Shown here piece by piece: positions 21,101 to 29,604 of a stretch of 64,000 nucleotides of DNA. Origin of the DNA: Diphasiastrum complanatum (taxonomy: Eukaryota; Streptophyta; Lycopodiopsida; Lycopodiales; Lycopodiaceae); NCBI GenBank assembly GCA_029204225.1, contig CM055107.1, positions 13,530,878 through 13,594,877 of the forward strand, in the 5' to 3' direction. The notes below the pieces were generated by a model. That model saw only the letters and a list, made by a program, of their open reading frames with translations. It had not been told where the DNA came from and made no database searches. Position 1 is the stretch's first letter. Every line of letters begins with the position of its first letter. A program made the position numbers and the translations under genes.

Positions 21101-23766
21101 AGACATTCTAATCTTAGGTTTCTAAAAGCTCCTATCTAACCCACTCAGTTGTAGAACTAATAGTGATGGATTCTGGTTTGACGGCACAATATGGGTTAGA
21201 TAAACTGCCATCTCTATGGTAATGTATCTGTACATGGCAATTATCTCAATTGACATCTGTTGGCAGGTTAAGCCGAGTCCAGTGATTCCCAATAGAGTTG
21301 ATTGCGCAATTATCAAGTTGCATAGCAGGCGTGTGACGTCACTAGAATTTCATCCAACAAAGGACAACATTTTGATTTCAGGCGATAAGGTATTGTTGAA
21401 AACTTCAGAGTCTTTTCCATCATTCGTAGTCCATAATGACATTTTCATGTGTATGGTCTAGTGAGAGTTGCTGCTTAGATTCAAGGCAGATTCAAGGCTC
21501 AAAGGGGAACTTAGAAAAGATTCAATGTGTTTTAGATGATATAGAGTATGTGAGCAAGATATGACTTTGAGCAGCTCTCAAAGATGTTTTCTTTGTTGCC
21601 GTCTTGCTCCAGAAAGGACAAATTGGCATCTGGGATTTCGAGAAAGTATATGACAAAACTGTGCATGGATCGATCCATAGCTGCATAGTGAACAGCATCA
21701 AGTGAGTCTCTTCATAAATGTTGATATTTTGGTTCCAGTTTGAGATTCAGGAGTCCTTGTACATTTCTCTTCTGTGTCCTTTTCGCATCCAATTGGATTT
21801 GAAGTCCAGACTTTGAGGAAAAGGAAAAGAGGTTTTAACCAACAAACTTTTTCTTAGAGGATTGTTCCTGCACACTATTTGATCTCCTGTGTCTTGACAA
21901 TTCACTGTCTATGTGCAATTCGTGACCTCTTTTACAGATTTCATCCAAAAAATGACGGATCCATTTTCACCTCAGGATCCGATGGCAACCTTTGTTCGAC
22001 TGACTTAGAGATTGGTCTGGGTCAAACATTGTTGGATCTAAATCCAAATGGCTGGAGTGTAAGCTTCGTATATACCGGTCAAGTTTACTTGTGCACAGCA
22101 GTGGCTTTTTGGATAATATGACAGGCTTAATCTAACTTGAACTTTGATTTTATGTTGAAAAGAGTTCTGCCACCTGGCGGATGATATATGGGATGGATGT
22201 GAATGGTAGGAGAGATTTGGTTCTTGCGGGGGATAATTTTGGTCTTCTCCACCAGTATTTTCTCTGCACTCTCCCTTTTCTGTGCAATTTTGTTACAAAA
22301 TGGTTACTGCAGAGTGCCTTGTTTGAAGACACTTGAGAATCAATCAATCATGTGTTGGCTGAAGTGGATGTACACAGTAGTTCTTTTTTTAGGGCCTTAG
22401 TCTGTTGTCAGTATTATTTAACTTCTATTGAAAGATTTTTGTAGCTTTGTGGGGTCAAGATAGAAGTTACATGTTTTAGCTAAGTTTGAAGCTGAATGTT
22501 GCTGCCTGCTGAACAATGTGCAGATTGGACATGAGAACAAATAGGAGGTGTGGAAATCCTCTTTTGATACACAAAAAGAATACCAAGGTTGTAGGATTGC
22601 ATTGCAACCCTGTGGATCCTGATATATTTTTAACTTGTGGAAATGATCACATGGTAATGACAAAACTCGTTAATATTAAATGCGGGCTTTCAGAGTTGGT
22701 TTGCAGCTCCATAGAATTCTTTCACTTTTAAGTTTGAGAATTCCCTGATGCTGATACTTGGTTGAATGCATCATTGGATGAGGACCTTTGCAGGCTAGGA
22801 TCTGGGATTATAGAGCACTGGATTCGAATAAAGAATTGGCATGCTTATCTCATCCAAGAGTTGTGAATTCAGCTTATTTTTCACCAGTTAGTGGAAATAA
22901 AATCCTGAGTACATGTCAGGACAATCGCATTCGTGTTTGGGATTGCATATTTGGAGATTTGCAAAATCCAAGTCGAGAGATTGTCCATAGTCACGATTTT
23001 AATAGGTACCTCACATGCTTCAGAGCTGAATGGGATCCAAAGGTTGGTGTGCATTTTTTCTTCCCTGTTTACTCAGTTTGAAGATGCGACATTCCACTCA
23101 AGACCTGCTATTTACTTTAATTGCCCTATCTTTCAGTTATTGTGAGCCGGAACATTCTTGATATTGCTTCGACTTACCTGTGAATTATAATATTTAATGT
23201 ACAGGACCATACAGAATGCATGAGTGTAATTGGCCGCTACATCAGTGATGATTTTGATGGTGTTGCATTACACCCCATTGACTTCATAGATGTGAGCACT
23301 GGGCAGCTTGTTGCTCAGGTCGTGGATCACAATTTAACAACTATCAGTCCTGTCAACAAGCTGCATCCTACGCTTGATGTATTGGCTACTGGTAGCTCAA
23401 GGTAAGATCTATCTCACATTCTAATCTTTTTCTTTTGTTACAATGTTAATAATGAAAGTCATTCAAGAATCCTTGCTGGATTGTCGGTGGCAATGTTTCT
23501 TCAGATCCCTTTTCATCTGGCGACCAAAGGATGATTTAGATGGACCTGAGGAGCAAGAGAAGAGCAGGAATAATGTGTCCATCTATAACGTTGGAGAAAG
23601 TGATGAAGTGAAAAAGAGGAAAAAAGGGAAGTTCAATGAGGATGAACAGGACGATGATGATGATGACATATTTTGTCGTAAAAAACAGGAGAAAAATGTG
23701 AAAACTGCTGTGGTTGTTAAAGTGGGTTCCTCAACAAACAAGAAACCAAATAATCCCAAGAAGTAA
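5745..23766 (+). CDS. DDB2: DDB2-like UV-damaged DNA-binding WD40 protein (5' end missing)
   Basis: The ten exons read are 5745-5835, 6012-6139, 21267-21389, 21613-21701, 21938-22058, 22163-22254, 22524-22653, 22794-23042, 23205-23401 and 23505-23766. All boundaries are GT-AG, the phases match, and the total is 1482 bases (494 codons with stop), with no internal stop. The protein has a CX2CX4HX4C zinc knuckle ([14 protein letters not shown]), then WD40 repeats ending in IGIWD, ARIWDYR and IRVWD, and a charged Lys/Asp-rich tail. ARIWDYR fits the WDxR (DWD) motif used by DDB1-binding proteins. In plants DDB2 binds UV photoproducts with DDB1-CUL4 in nucleotide excision repair. Arabidopsis DDB2 is somewhat longer, so an N-terminal exon is missing here and probably lies to the left of gypsy A. 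Confidence 0.93.
6140..6789 (+). other. DDB2 intron segment before gypsy B, unassigned
   Basis: AT-rich intron-like sequence. A short plus-strand stretch near 6690-6770 could encode about 30 residues ([20 protein letters not shown]), but it has no start, splice sites or flanking coding signal. I see no repeat or RNA gene. Confidence 0.4.
6790..7149 (-). repeat. 3' LTR of gypsy B (about 360 bp)
   Basis: On the + strand the LTR appears to start TGTAATAGATCC and end GAGCTCGTAACA. It is followed at once by a purine-tract complement. The outer boundary at 6790 is inferred from the TG start and is less certain than the inner one. No second LTR is present. Confidence 0.6.
7150..7164 (-). promoter_or_regulatory. 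Polypurine tract of gypsy B
   Basis: The minus strand reads TTAAGGGGGAGGGAG immediately before the LTR start TGTTACGAGC. This is the normal plus-strand priming site for reverse transcription. Confidence 0.75.
7161..7787 (-). pseudogene. gypsy B integrase C-terminus with chromodomain
   Basis: The segment contains the integrase C-terminal GPFTISRR / [10 protein letters not shown] region. A chromodomain follows at about residues 150-205: [30 protein letters not shown]. Chromodomains in chromoviruses bind histone marks and steer integration. It ends at a stop near 7161, just before the PPT. Upstream it is contiguous in frame with the integrase core apart from a TGA at about 7857, where a conserved NW codon pair is expected to have TGG. 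Confidence 0.88.
7860..8669 (-). pseudogene. gypsy B integrase zinc-binding and catalytic core
   Basis: The HHCC zinc-binding module reads [16 protein letters not shown] ... CQKCQ. The catalytic core shows [14 protein letters not shown] (first Asp), [12 protein letters not shown] (second Asp) and [16 protein letters not shown] (Glu), so the D,D-E triad is intact. In-frame stops bound the segment on both sides, so no full pol can be made. Confidence 0.9.
8694..9164 (-). pseudogene. gypsy B RNase H
   Basis: It shows [52 protein letters not shown] and TDHESLRYL. These are the RNase H catalytic Asp/Glu/Asp neighbourhoods. A DARSRMP motif replaces the usual DALSR near the end. The frame is shared with RT upstream and integrase downstream, separated by single stops. 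Confidence 0.9.
9171..10124 (-). pseudogene. gypsy B reverse transcriptase with a mutated catalytic box
   Basis: The RT shows [31 protein letters not shown] and [13 protein letters not shown]. The first catalytic Asp region reads KINL where KIDL is usual. The YLDD box reads FLDG ([13 protein letters not shown]), so a catalytic Asp is lost there too. The sequence continues to about 10300 through a stop near 10134 into the protease-RT linker (DVFP stop [14 protein letters not shown]). The enzyme would be inactive even without the stops. Confidence 0.9.
10316..10620 (+). pseudogene. Degraded gypsy RT/RNase H fragment, plus strand
   Basis: Plus-strand translation gives APLTYLTQK, then [18 protein letters not shown]. 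After frameshifts come pieces of a gypsy RNase H (a [14 protein letters not shown]-like stretch, then a [15 protein letters not shown]-like stretch). It runs opposite to gypsy B and abuts it, so it is a separate, older insertion. Confidence 0.6.
10626..10902 (+). repeat. 5' LTR of copia D (277 bp)
   Basis: The stretch starts TGTTAGAAATC and ends GATTGTTTGTCA, directly followed by the PBS. It is short but within the range for copia LTRs. No second copy was found. Confidence 0.65.
10903..10914 (+). promoter_or_regulatory. Primer-binding site (tRNA-Met) of copia D
   Basis: TGGTATCAGAGC lies directly after the LTR CA end and matches the initiator tRNA-Met 3' end complement. Confidence 0.85.
10915..11492 (+). 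other. copia D leader
   Basis: This is non-coding or too degraded to assign. It lies between the PBS and the gypsy C insertion point. Confidence 0.5.
11493..11900 (-). repeat. 3' LTR of gypsy C (408 bp)
   Basis: The + strand runs from TATTAGGAGCAATG to GGCCATAACA. The first 128 bases recur at 15570-15697. A TATAAATA box-like motif near 11763 falls in the LTR. The minus strand starts TGTTATGGCC directly after a polypurine tract. Confidence 0.85.
11901..11913 (-). promoter_or_regulatory. Polypurine tract of gypsy C
   Basis: The minus strand reads AGGGGGAGGAGA directly before the LTR start. Confidence 0.78.
11935..12543 (-). pseudogene. gypsy C integrase C-terminus and chromodomain
   Basis: The open part at 12139-12543 has [39 protein letters not shown] and [13 protein letters not shown]. 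Further on the minus strand, at about 11940-12115, a chromodomain is readable ([15 protein letters not shown], then [15 protein letters not shown]). It contains one stop codon near the middle. The same layout occurs in gypsy B. Confidence 0.82.
12485..13873 (-). CDS. gypsy C zinc knuckle-protease-integrase fusion ORF lacking RT/RNase H
   Basis: A single open frame of 462 codons contains, in order, a gag zinc knuckle whose second Cys is replaced by Tyr ([14 protein letters not shown]), a protease with [11 protein letters not shown], and the protease end motif [14 protein letters not shown]. It then jumps at about 13285 straight to the pre-integrase region and a complete integrase: [42 protein letters not shown] and [12 protein letters not shown]. 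All three integrase catalytic residues are present. The frame is preserved across the deletion. The integrase C-terminus is in another frame, so the product would lack it. It overlaps the next segment by 59 bases. Confidence 0.85.
   Translation of the reverse strand: MSRSDIERAKREHLCFIYMGKGHNKSHCSKVQHTGNIDDTPGKNQNGPFKKPEKQVHTVQVLPLGQSPKVKCVHVSHINEAHTCSVTANIWQPAVGPYTIFRLLGSINGQKVRIMVDDGATHNFLNHSLVQKLKLEQKPSDHQYIVTLADGQRKDIYDTFVPQVPIQIQDYQDTLDFQVMSLALADVILGREWLFMLETTTVASGRDAPPEDVAKTSGVDVPSAGVADARWKKFSIEDGYLLYKGRVCVPKDGDFRRQILEESHDSPSAGHPGIKRTYALAKNKLYWPSMQKDVQEYVSRCTTCQAIKAERLKVGGLLQPLEIPGGRWESISMDFIVRLPRTSKGHDSIWVVVDRLTKMVQFVPTKKTVTAPEVARLFIENIYKLYGLPANIISDRDPKFTSNFWRALFNKLETKLSMSSTDHPETDGQTERVNQVLEDMLRAYVSKKQTNWEEYLPLLELA
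13874..14842 (-). pseudogene. gypsy C gag
   Basis: The N-terminal part (14564-14842) is acidic and Pro-rich. The capsid part (14070-14360) has [29 protein letters not shown] and [16 protein letters not shown], which are typical gypsy gag motifs. Frame breaks lie between the two parts and between the capsid and zinc-knuckle portions. Confidence 0.8.
14843..15553 (-). other. gypsy C leader
   Basis: This is the untranslated region between the PBS and gag. I see no protein-like content. An open frame at 15177-15596 crosses the PBS and LTR and is not considered real. Confidence 0.6.
15554..15568 (-). promoter_or_regulatory. Primer-binding site (tRNA-Met) of gypsy C
   Basis: The minus strand reads TGGTATCAGAGCATC, one base from the LTR end. 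Confidence 0.85.
15570..15697 (-). repeat. Truncated 5' LTR of gypsy C
   Basis: This is a copy of the first 128 bases of the 11493-11900 LTR. The match stops sharply at GAGGCCATG, where copia gag coding begins. Confidence 0.85.
15698..16190 (+). pseudogene. copia D gag
   Basis: From about 15700 the frame reads [19 protein letters not shown], then [38 protein letters not shown]. After a frameshift near 15990 it continues with [18 protein letters not shown] and [12 protein letters not shown]. These are copia gag (UBN2-type) motifs. The first few codons are lost at the gypsy C junction. The gag is cut before the zinc knuckle. Confidence 0.82.
16190..17215 (+). pseudogene. copia D integrase and start of RT
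   Basis: Mid-integrase begins abruptly ([17 protein letters not shown]) and runs through [13 protein letters not shown] (catalytic Asp) and [15 protein letters not shown] (catalytic-Glu region). It then enters the long open frame from 16374: [22 protein letters not shown] and [14 protein letters not shown]. The connector leads into the RT start ([39 protein letters not shown]), where homology stops at about 17215. RSDGGGEY is joined directly to gag by an internal deletion. Confidence 0.85.
19955..19968 (-). promoter_or_regulatory. PBS-like site of element E
   Basis: The minus strand reads TGGTATCAGAGCTC, a tRNA-Met type PBS, one base from the TGTAAGGACC border. Confidence 0.65.
19970..20564 (-). 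repeat. LTR-like segment of element E (about 595 bp)
   Basis: It is bounded on the + strand by TGTAAGGACC and, at the far end, by ATGTCCTTACT, an inverted match of GTAAGGAC/GTCCTTAC. The terminal dinucleotide at the far end is imperfect. Confidence 0.45.
20565..21266 (+). other. DDB2 intron segment before the WD40 exons
   Basis: AT-rich intron sequence ending in the acceptor TTGGCAG. No gene, RNA or mobile element was recognised. Confidence 0.6.
21267..23766 (+). CDS. DDB2: DDB2 WD40 propeller exons (eight exons)
   Basis: The eight exons encode [140 protein letters not shown] and [11 protein letters not shown]. This matches the plant DDB2 propeller in order. The final exon (23505-23766) ends in a hydrophilic tail with an Asp run ([12 protein letters not shown]) and Lys clusters that could act as a nuclear localisation signal. 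The introns are about 90-270 bases. Confidence 0.93.
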
Positions 23767-24319
23767 CAATCATCTCGGACATTATGATGATGCAGTCATG
23801 GAGTTACTCGTTGTGGTTATGAAACACCAACCATTGCAATTCACATAATACGGCATGCATTGGGGAAGCCTCTTGCTTCTCATCGTTGTAGAATGAAGAG
23901 TAATCAGGATTTCTGGCTGATGTAAATGAAATTATACAAGACAGTAAAATGTGAAGAAAATTTTGTTAATAGAATAGTTTGTAGTTCTTTACAATCCTTG
24001 TATATGTCCTCATAAATATTTTTGCATGCTGCATCTCTGGCTATTACCTGCCTTGTTTAAACTTGGAACATGAAGATGATCAGAGAATATGTATAAAGTG
24101 TACTTCTGTATAGTTTCGTTATGATATGCCTTCCCAAAATTTCATTTAAACAATGGACTTCACCTGGGTTTTGACCATCCATGGTATAGGTAGGAGTCAG
24201 GTCCAATTTAATATTGTCGCTGTAGTCTAGAATCAATTCACTTGCAAATTGTTGCTTCAAAGCCAAAACTCAACAGTTTCTTTTTCAGAGACAGGAGTCC
24301 TTGAGATGTTCTTTGTAGT
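23767..24319 (+). other. DDB2 3' UTR and downstream spacer
   Basis: No coding sequence is seen. AT-rich sequence with ATAAAT-type motifs around 24010 could include the polyadenylation region, but no canonical AATAAA was picked out with confidence. Confidence 0.45.
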
Positions 24320-25272
24320 AGTCCATAGTTGCAGCGAATCGCGATTCTCTGGGTCCGCAATTCGTGAATCGCGATTCTGAACCCAGAATTGGAAAAAAAA
24401 AAGGTTTTTTTTTTTTCTTTCATTTTTTTTTGGAAAAATAGCTTATGGCTGAATTTTTTTTGGGTGAGCAATGGTCAGACCAGCATTTTGTCTCCCATAA
24501 GTGCAGTAGAGAGGGCACAAACAGATAAAAATCCTTGACAGAACCCAACATGGATTTGTTAGACATAACTAAATATCGCAATTCAGTAGTCACTAGTTAA
24601 CCGTGAGCTCAAATTTGTCACCCGTTATGACGATAAGCCATTATTGAGCATGGTTGTTAGTATGGGGTCTAGTGTGAGACCATGATGGTTAGGAGATGGC
24701 TAGATTATTGTGTCTATGTAGTAGGAAGTCTCAGGGGGTCCACCTGGGTTTGGGGGGGCGGTAGTCCCCCGGTGGGGGGTTTGGGTTGGTGTTTCGCATC
24801 CCCTTGGTCCTTTGGATGTTCGCTCTCTCAGATGGTGGTCGTTACTATATAACTACCACACTGTGAGGCATTCATTAGTAGTTGGAGCATTATGTTATTG
24901 TGTAGATCAGTCATCCAGATTCTATTCTAGATCGCCATTGAAGCCTTTCTCTAGGGTGCATGGTTGAATAGCACTATCATATGTACTTGCTTTATTATAA
25001 TCAAAATTTCAGATTCATGTTCATTGTTTCTTGTTTACACTAAATTCCGTTGTCAATTATAATAGGATTAATGCACCTAAACTGGACCATACTGCACTCG
25101 AAACAGTCGGCAAACTACACAGTAATAATGTTTTTGATTAGAGTTTTCATTTAATACCCAAATTGCCTAAAAATATTTCAAAAAGAAGAAAAGAAAATGA
25201 TTTTGGTTTTTTTTCGAATTGCGATTGGGATCGCGATTTTGAACCGCGGTTTAGAATTGTGGTGCAACTATG
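24320..25272. mobile_element. Foldback / MULE-like non-autonomous DNA element (about 950 bp)
   Basis: The left end (CATAGTTGCAGCGAATCGCG, from 24324) is mirrored by the right end, which on the minus strand reads CATAGTTGCACCACAATTC. Each arm then has CGCGAT motifs and a long A run. The left arm holds two perfect 12-bp palindromes GAATCGCGATTC (24336-24347, 24366-24377). Outside the arms, CTTTGTAGT (24311-24319) and CTTTGTACA (25273-25281) look like a nine-base target duplication with two mismatches. The interior has no transposase. A nine-base duplication favours Mutator-like elements. Confidence 0.6.
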
Positions 25273-25282
25273 CTTTGTACAT

Positions 25283-25407
25283 ATATAAATGGCCTGACAA
25301 AATTCACAAATTGCAAATTGCAATTCCATTGCATCCCAATATGTTTTCTTTTTTGTAAAGCCATACTAAATATACTCTTACGATAGTCATTATATCTCAA
25401 TGGCTAA
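25283..25407. other. Spacer between foldback element and copia G
   Basis: Short AT-rich sequence with nothing recognised. Confidence 0.4.
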
Positions 25408-25749
25408 CTATTGCAAATAGTATTTTTTTATGCAAGAACTAAGTTGCTTTTCCACTAGAGACTTAAACTTTACAAAAGCTTCATATACAAGGCTTTTCTT
25501 AGGTAATAATTCAATCCAAGTGTATCTAGTACAATCATCTATAAAGGTCACATACATTAAAGCACCTCCATTACTTTCATGAGAAAAAGCATGTACGTCC
25601 AAATGGATAAGATCTAAAGGTGAGGTAGATCTTGTTAAAGATCTCTTGTAGGAAGTCTTGTCTGACTTTGCAAGGCCACATGCCTCACACACTTTGCCAC
25701 ACTTCTTGAAAGCTTTTGGTAGGCCGAGAGGTAGCTCCTTTGATGCCAT
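25408..25749 (-). pseudogene. copia G integrase (zinc-binding end and first core half)
   Basis: It reads CGKVCEACGLAKSDK (CC of the zinc module), then SPLDLIHLDVHAFSH with the first catalytic Asp, and YVTFIDDCTRYTWIELL. The sequence is lost before the rest of the catalytic core. The HH half of the zinc module (LWHKRLGHPN) lies at the end of the next open segment. Confidence 0.85.
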
Positions 25750-25752
25750 GGA

Positions 25753-26235
25753 TTACATTGATTGAAGATTAGGATGGCCCAATCTTTTGTGCCAAAGCTT
25801 CACTTGAGTCAACTCCTCCCTAACCATATTCACACTTTCAATAGCCACATTAGCATCCAACTTAAAGAGCCTTCCCTGCTTAATGCCACTAGCTATGCAC
25901 TTATTATTTTTCAAGATGGAACACATTCCATTCTTGAAATGTACATCTAGTCCATTGTCCATTAATTGACCAACACTAAGCAAGTTTTTTGTAATGGATG
26001 GAACATACAAAACATTATCAAGATCTATCCTCTTAGATGATTCTAAGCATAATGGAATAGATCCTATGCCATCTATCTTGCATTCTTGATCACTAGCAGT
26101 GTAGATTGATTTCTTAGAATCATTACAAGAAAGTAGATTAGAAAAATAATGCTTGTTGAATGACATGTGGGAACTAGCCTCACTATCAATCCACCATGTC
26201 TCTTGGCTTGATGTTGGTGTAGATGCTACCATCAA
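25753..26235 (-). pseudogene. copia G protease and integrase N-terminus
   Basis: The protease site reads WWIDSEASSHMSFN, with Glu replacing the essential Gly of the usual DSGAS motif. DNVLYVPSITKNLLSVGQL and LWHKRLGHPN follow, which are the standard copia order. A stop separates it from the downstream integrase piece. Confidence 0.88.
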
Positions 26236-27135
26236 GGATGTATAGAAGCCATCCTCTTCTTCCTCCCCTTATGCAAGATTGCCTTGATCTTCACTCCCTT
26301 GTGCATTCTTTTTCTTATAGCATTCAGAAGCAAAGTGTCATTTCTTCTCACAAAATAAACACTTTAACTTTGCTTTGTTCTTTTGATTCCCTTTGGAGGT
26401 AGATCCTCCATCCTTTTCCTCGGCCTCGTTGCCTTAGATCTTCTTGAAAGGATGAGTCTTCTTTTTGCCTTTAGATGTGAAGTTTGCTTTCTCATCACCA
26501 TTATGTAGTGATAAGGACCCCATTTTTGTTTTGAGGTGTAGAAGCCTACTCTGCTCGGCCACAAGAACATTATGCAAATTTTCAATTGATGGAAGTTGGT
26601 CTTGAATAGCAAAAGATTGAACTAGATTAGAGAACTCATCTCCTAATCCATTCAAAATTACTTGTACGAGCTCATTGTCTTGGATCTTCTCTCCTATTGA
26701 TCCCAATTCTTTGTTCAAAGATTTTATCCTTAGAACATACTATTGTCCATTTTCTCCACTTCCTCTCATGCTTTGCAAGATCAAGTTTCTTAGAATGAGC
26801 ACTCTTGAAGTGTTATTGGATTCATAAATGTTCTTTAGTGCATCCCAAGCCTTTTTTGATGTAGTACAAGAAGCCACCTCCTTCAAGAGGTCATTGCTTA
26901 CATTTAACTTCAAGCAATGTAGGGCTAATCTAACCATTTTCTTATATTTTAGTTGTTCTTGGGGAGCTTGAGGCTCTTCCTCAACTCCTAAAACAATATC
27001 AAAGAGATCATGAACCACTAGTAGTGATTTCATCCTTACTTTCCAAATGGAATAGTTTGTGGAAGTTAGTTTCTCACTAGATTCTAACATATATCCACCC
27101 ATGGATGTCATTGAATGAAAGCCTATGAGATACAC
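26236..27135 (-). pseudogene. copia G gag with zinc knuckle
   Basis: The start is near 27093, in the MTSMGGYML context. Motifs are NYSIWKVRMKSLL, DIVLGVEEEPQ, SKKAWDALKNIYESNNTSRV and, after a frame break near 26730, VQVILNGLGDEFSNLVQSF. The zinc knuckle at about 26330-26375 reads CLFCEKK-stop-HFASEC, so a stop replaces the Gly of the CX2CX4HX4C motif. Confidence 0.85.
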
Positions 27136-27674
27136 AAAGATCTCTTGATAAAGAGTGATCTAAAATAGATTTCTAGCTTTCAAAAAGCTTCTAATCTTGG
27201 TCCAATCAATCCTAGTTTAACTTGGATGATGGTATAATAGATCAATTACAAATATCCTAGCAAATCACTCCAAAAAATTGATTCTAATTCAATTTTGTTT
27301 GATATTTCACACACACTTAAGATCTGAACAAATTAGCCTTAAAGATCTGATCTAATGCTTCAAAATGAATTGGTTCAATGACTCAAATCACTATTTGATC
27401 ATTAGCATTCAATAGATTGAACCTAGATCTAGACAATGCACTAAAAAACTTGAATTTTAGACTAATACGTATATTTTTGTATCAAAAACACTAATGGAAT
27501 TTAATTTGAAGGTTGCTGTATGGTTTCACACGTGTGGACAGTACTTCAGCAGCCCACAAATCGATCTTGACAAAAAATAATGATGATACCTCTCTCCTTG
27601 AACTCGCCCTCTCAAGTATAAAAAACAACACATTGTTAATGATTTCACAAGTACTATAGATCACTCTTAGACTT
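27136..27674 (-). other. copia G leader
   Basis: Non-coding, between the PBS and gag. It contains one perfect CACACGTGTG palindrome at 27527-27536. Confidence 0.6.
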
Positions 27675-27687
27675 GGCTCTCATACCA
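27675..27687 (-). promoter_or_regulatory. Primer-binding site of copia G (one mismatch)
   Basis: The minus strand reads TGGTATGAGAGCC, against the usual TGGTATCAGAGCC, directly at the LTR end. Confidence 0.8.
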
Positions 27688-28524
27688 TGTCAATTTTCAG
27701 AGGAAAAGGACAAATATGATTGTACTTATCAATCAATAAGAGTTATTGATTGCTTAATCCAAAGATCTATCAAGTTCTAGGTGTTAGATCTTGATCTAGA
27801 TGCTTTACACTATGATTTAAGCAAGAGCAATGGATCAAATGATAAAAAACATGGATGGGCGGCCTCACATGTGTGGAGGACAGTACCAGTACGACCTGTT
27901 AGAGTAAAGTACACAAGTTTACAAATTCATTTCAATAATAAAAACTCAAGACAAATGTGAAAAATACAACCAAGACTAGAATTTGCCAATGTCACATCAA
28001 CTTCTCATTGATTTGGTTGATCCCTTTATAGATCAAGTACATCCATGAGTTGTGTACTGTCCAGCAAGCCTTCACACGTGTGAAGAGTGCCTAGTCATCC
28101 AAATCCAGCAATGGGAGCCATATGTGCTCATTTCCCAAAGTTAACTATTCTCTTTGACTAGAAAACAAAAAGCTAGTCTTCCACATTTATAGGCATATTC
28201 CCTATAAAATAGGATCTAATGGAATCTTCTTATCTTATCATCTAGAAGCTTATCCACACATGTGAATGGTATCTTGACATGTGTGAGTAATAACTCATTC
28301 ACATGGAAGTCCAATCTATTTACATAACGTTTGACCAATTTGACCATTTTCAAGATTCTACTCAAAGGTCAATTTCACACTAGTGTAAATCAATCTAACT
28401 TTATAAAAGTGACTTACGTACATTCTTTCACATGTGGGAACAGACTCCACACGTGTGAGATCCTATCAAGATCAATTAACTTGAGATCTACAAGGTACAT
28501 CAAGTTGGAAGTGATATTTTAACA
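27688..28524 (-). repeat. 5' LTR of copia G (about 837 bp)
   Basis: The + strand starts TGTCAATTTTC next to the PBS. The far end is placed at ATATTTTAACA because of the CA terminus. The LTR carries perfect CACACGTGTG at 28073-28082 and 28448-28457 and several close variants. The outer border is approximate. Confidence 0.6.
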
Positions 28525-28839
28525 GCTTATAGAAATCCCTGGAATAGAAGTAGTGATGAATCCTTTTGTTTCTATTCAACTGGAAAAAGTCACCTGGTAG
28601 AGGTAGTCCTCGTAATCCTAGTTCGGTCATGACAATCTTGGTTCTGATCTTGTCCTAGAGGCACTTTGGAATTCTATGGAGTGTGTTGTCATCAAGGTCC
28701 ATGAGTCATTCATTCTGATGTACACGGATGTTTTGACTCTAAAATCCCTCATTATTAACTTCTAGAGCTAAATCCCCTGCCCTTATGATTCCAATGGTGG
28801 TGTCTAATGATATCAGCTCTATAGCCTCGCGTACCATCT

Positions 28840-28995
28840 GAACGTGTGCAGAGCACGTGAAGAAGGAAGCCGTTGGCTGAGAGAGAGAGAGCCTCCGTGA
28901 AAAAGTTGGGTGCTCAAGAACGTGTGCAGAGCACGTGAAGAAGGAAGCCGTTGGCTGAGAGAGAGAGAGCCTCCATGAAAAAGTTGGGTGCTCAA
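28840..28995. repeat. 78-bp unit duplicated in tandem
   Basis: Two 78-base copies (28840-28917, 28918-28995) differ at one base. A third copy begins and diverges after four bases. Each unit contains GAACGTGTGCAGAGCACGTG and a (GA)n core. Seventy-eight is a multiple of three, so the minus strand stays open and repeats a 26-residue block, but no gene is evident. Confidence 0.88.
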
Positions 28996-29604
28996 GAACA
29001 TTTGCAAAAGCTAATGTTTTTTTTTTTGGTTACTTTAAGTTTTTAGTGGCATTTTATACAAAATTTGAAGTTGGGTCCTTAAGGGTTGTCTTCCAAGCTT
29101 AGGGACAGACCCACTATGTCAAAATTTAAGGAAAATGAAAAACAGAGGCTTAATTGTTCGTAGAGAATCCGTTTCTGTCGAAACAAAAGCTGTACATGAC
29201 TGTTCTACAATGTCTAAGCTTCTTTTTGAACTAAAAATCTAGTGATTTAGAAATCGGCAGAAAAACTTATTAAGTTTTTAGTGCAAAGACCCCATTTTTC
29301 ATTAGGGACAACATAGACTTTATAGAAAAAAGTCAATGTAAAACTTGTTAAAAGGTGAGCAAAAGCTAGTAATTGATTGTCATGCTAAGTACATAACATA
29401 TATAGAATGAAGTGGATGTTTTTTAATGAATTAAGAGGTCAAATTGGTTTTACGAACTAACCAAGTGATAAGCCTAGTCGGACTAACGACTTATGCCCTC
29501 TCCCTCGGTTATGTGTACTCATCATTAGTTAGCTAAGTAAAACACTTGTAGAAAATTCCGGAAACTAAATTGATCATTCATTTACGTCATTGAAGTTGGC
29601 TATA
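28996..29604 (+). other. Region upstream of copia gag relic
   Basis: AT-rich, without coding signal. It may contain the leader or LTR of the following relic, but no PBS was recognised. Confidence 0.35.

Larger units (their letters stand above)
6140..21266 (+). other. 15.1-kb DDB2 intron filled with retrotransposons
   Basis: The donor GTGAGT (6140) and the acceptor TTGGCAG (ending 21266) bound an intron of 15,127 bases. Both flanking exons are in phase 0, and the joined protein reads across without a gap (HPAV then [13 protein letters not shown]). The intron holds gypsy B, a small plus-strand gypsy relic, copia D, gypsy C nested in copia D, and a possible non-coding LTR element. Both gypsy elements run antisense to DDB2. 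The other DDB2 introns here are about 90 to 270 bases. Confidence 0.87.
25408..28524 (-). mobile_element. Ty1/copia element G (5' half)
   Basis: The minus-strand order is LTR (27688-28524), PBS, leader, gag, zinc knuckle, protease and the first half of integrase, after which homology stops near 25430. RT, RNase H and the 3' LTR are absent. Its gag closely resembles those at 32418, 37390 and 51512, so these elements belong to one lineage. Confidence 0.85.

Noticed and set aside
23443-23504. ATG at 23443 as the start of a separate gene
   Set aside because: It lies in the last DDB2 intron. The acceptor at 23504 keeps the DDB2 frame (RSLFIWRPK).
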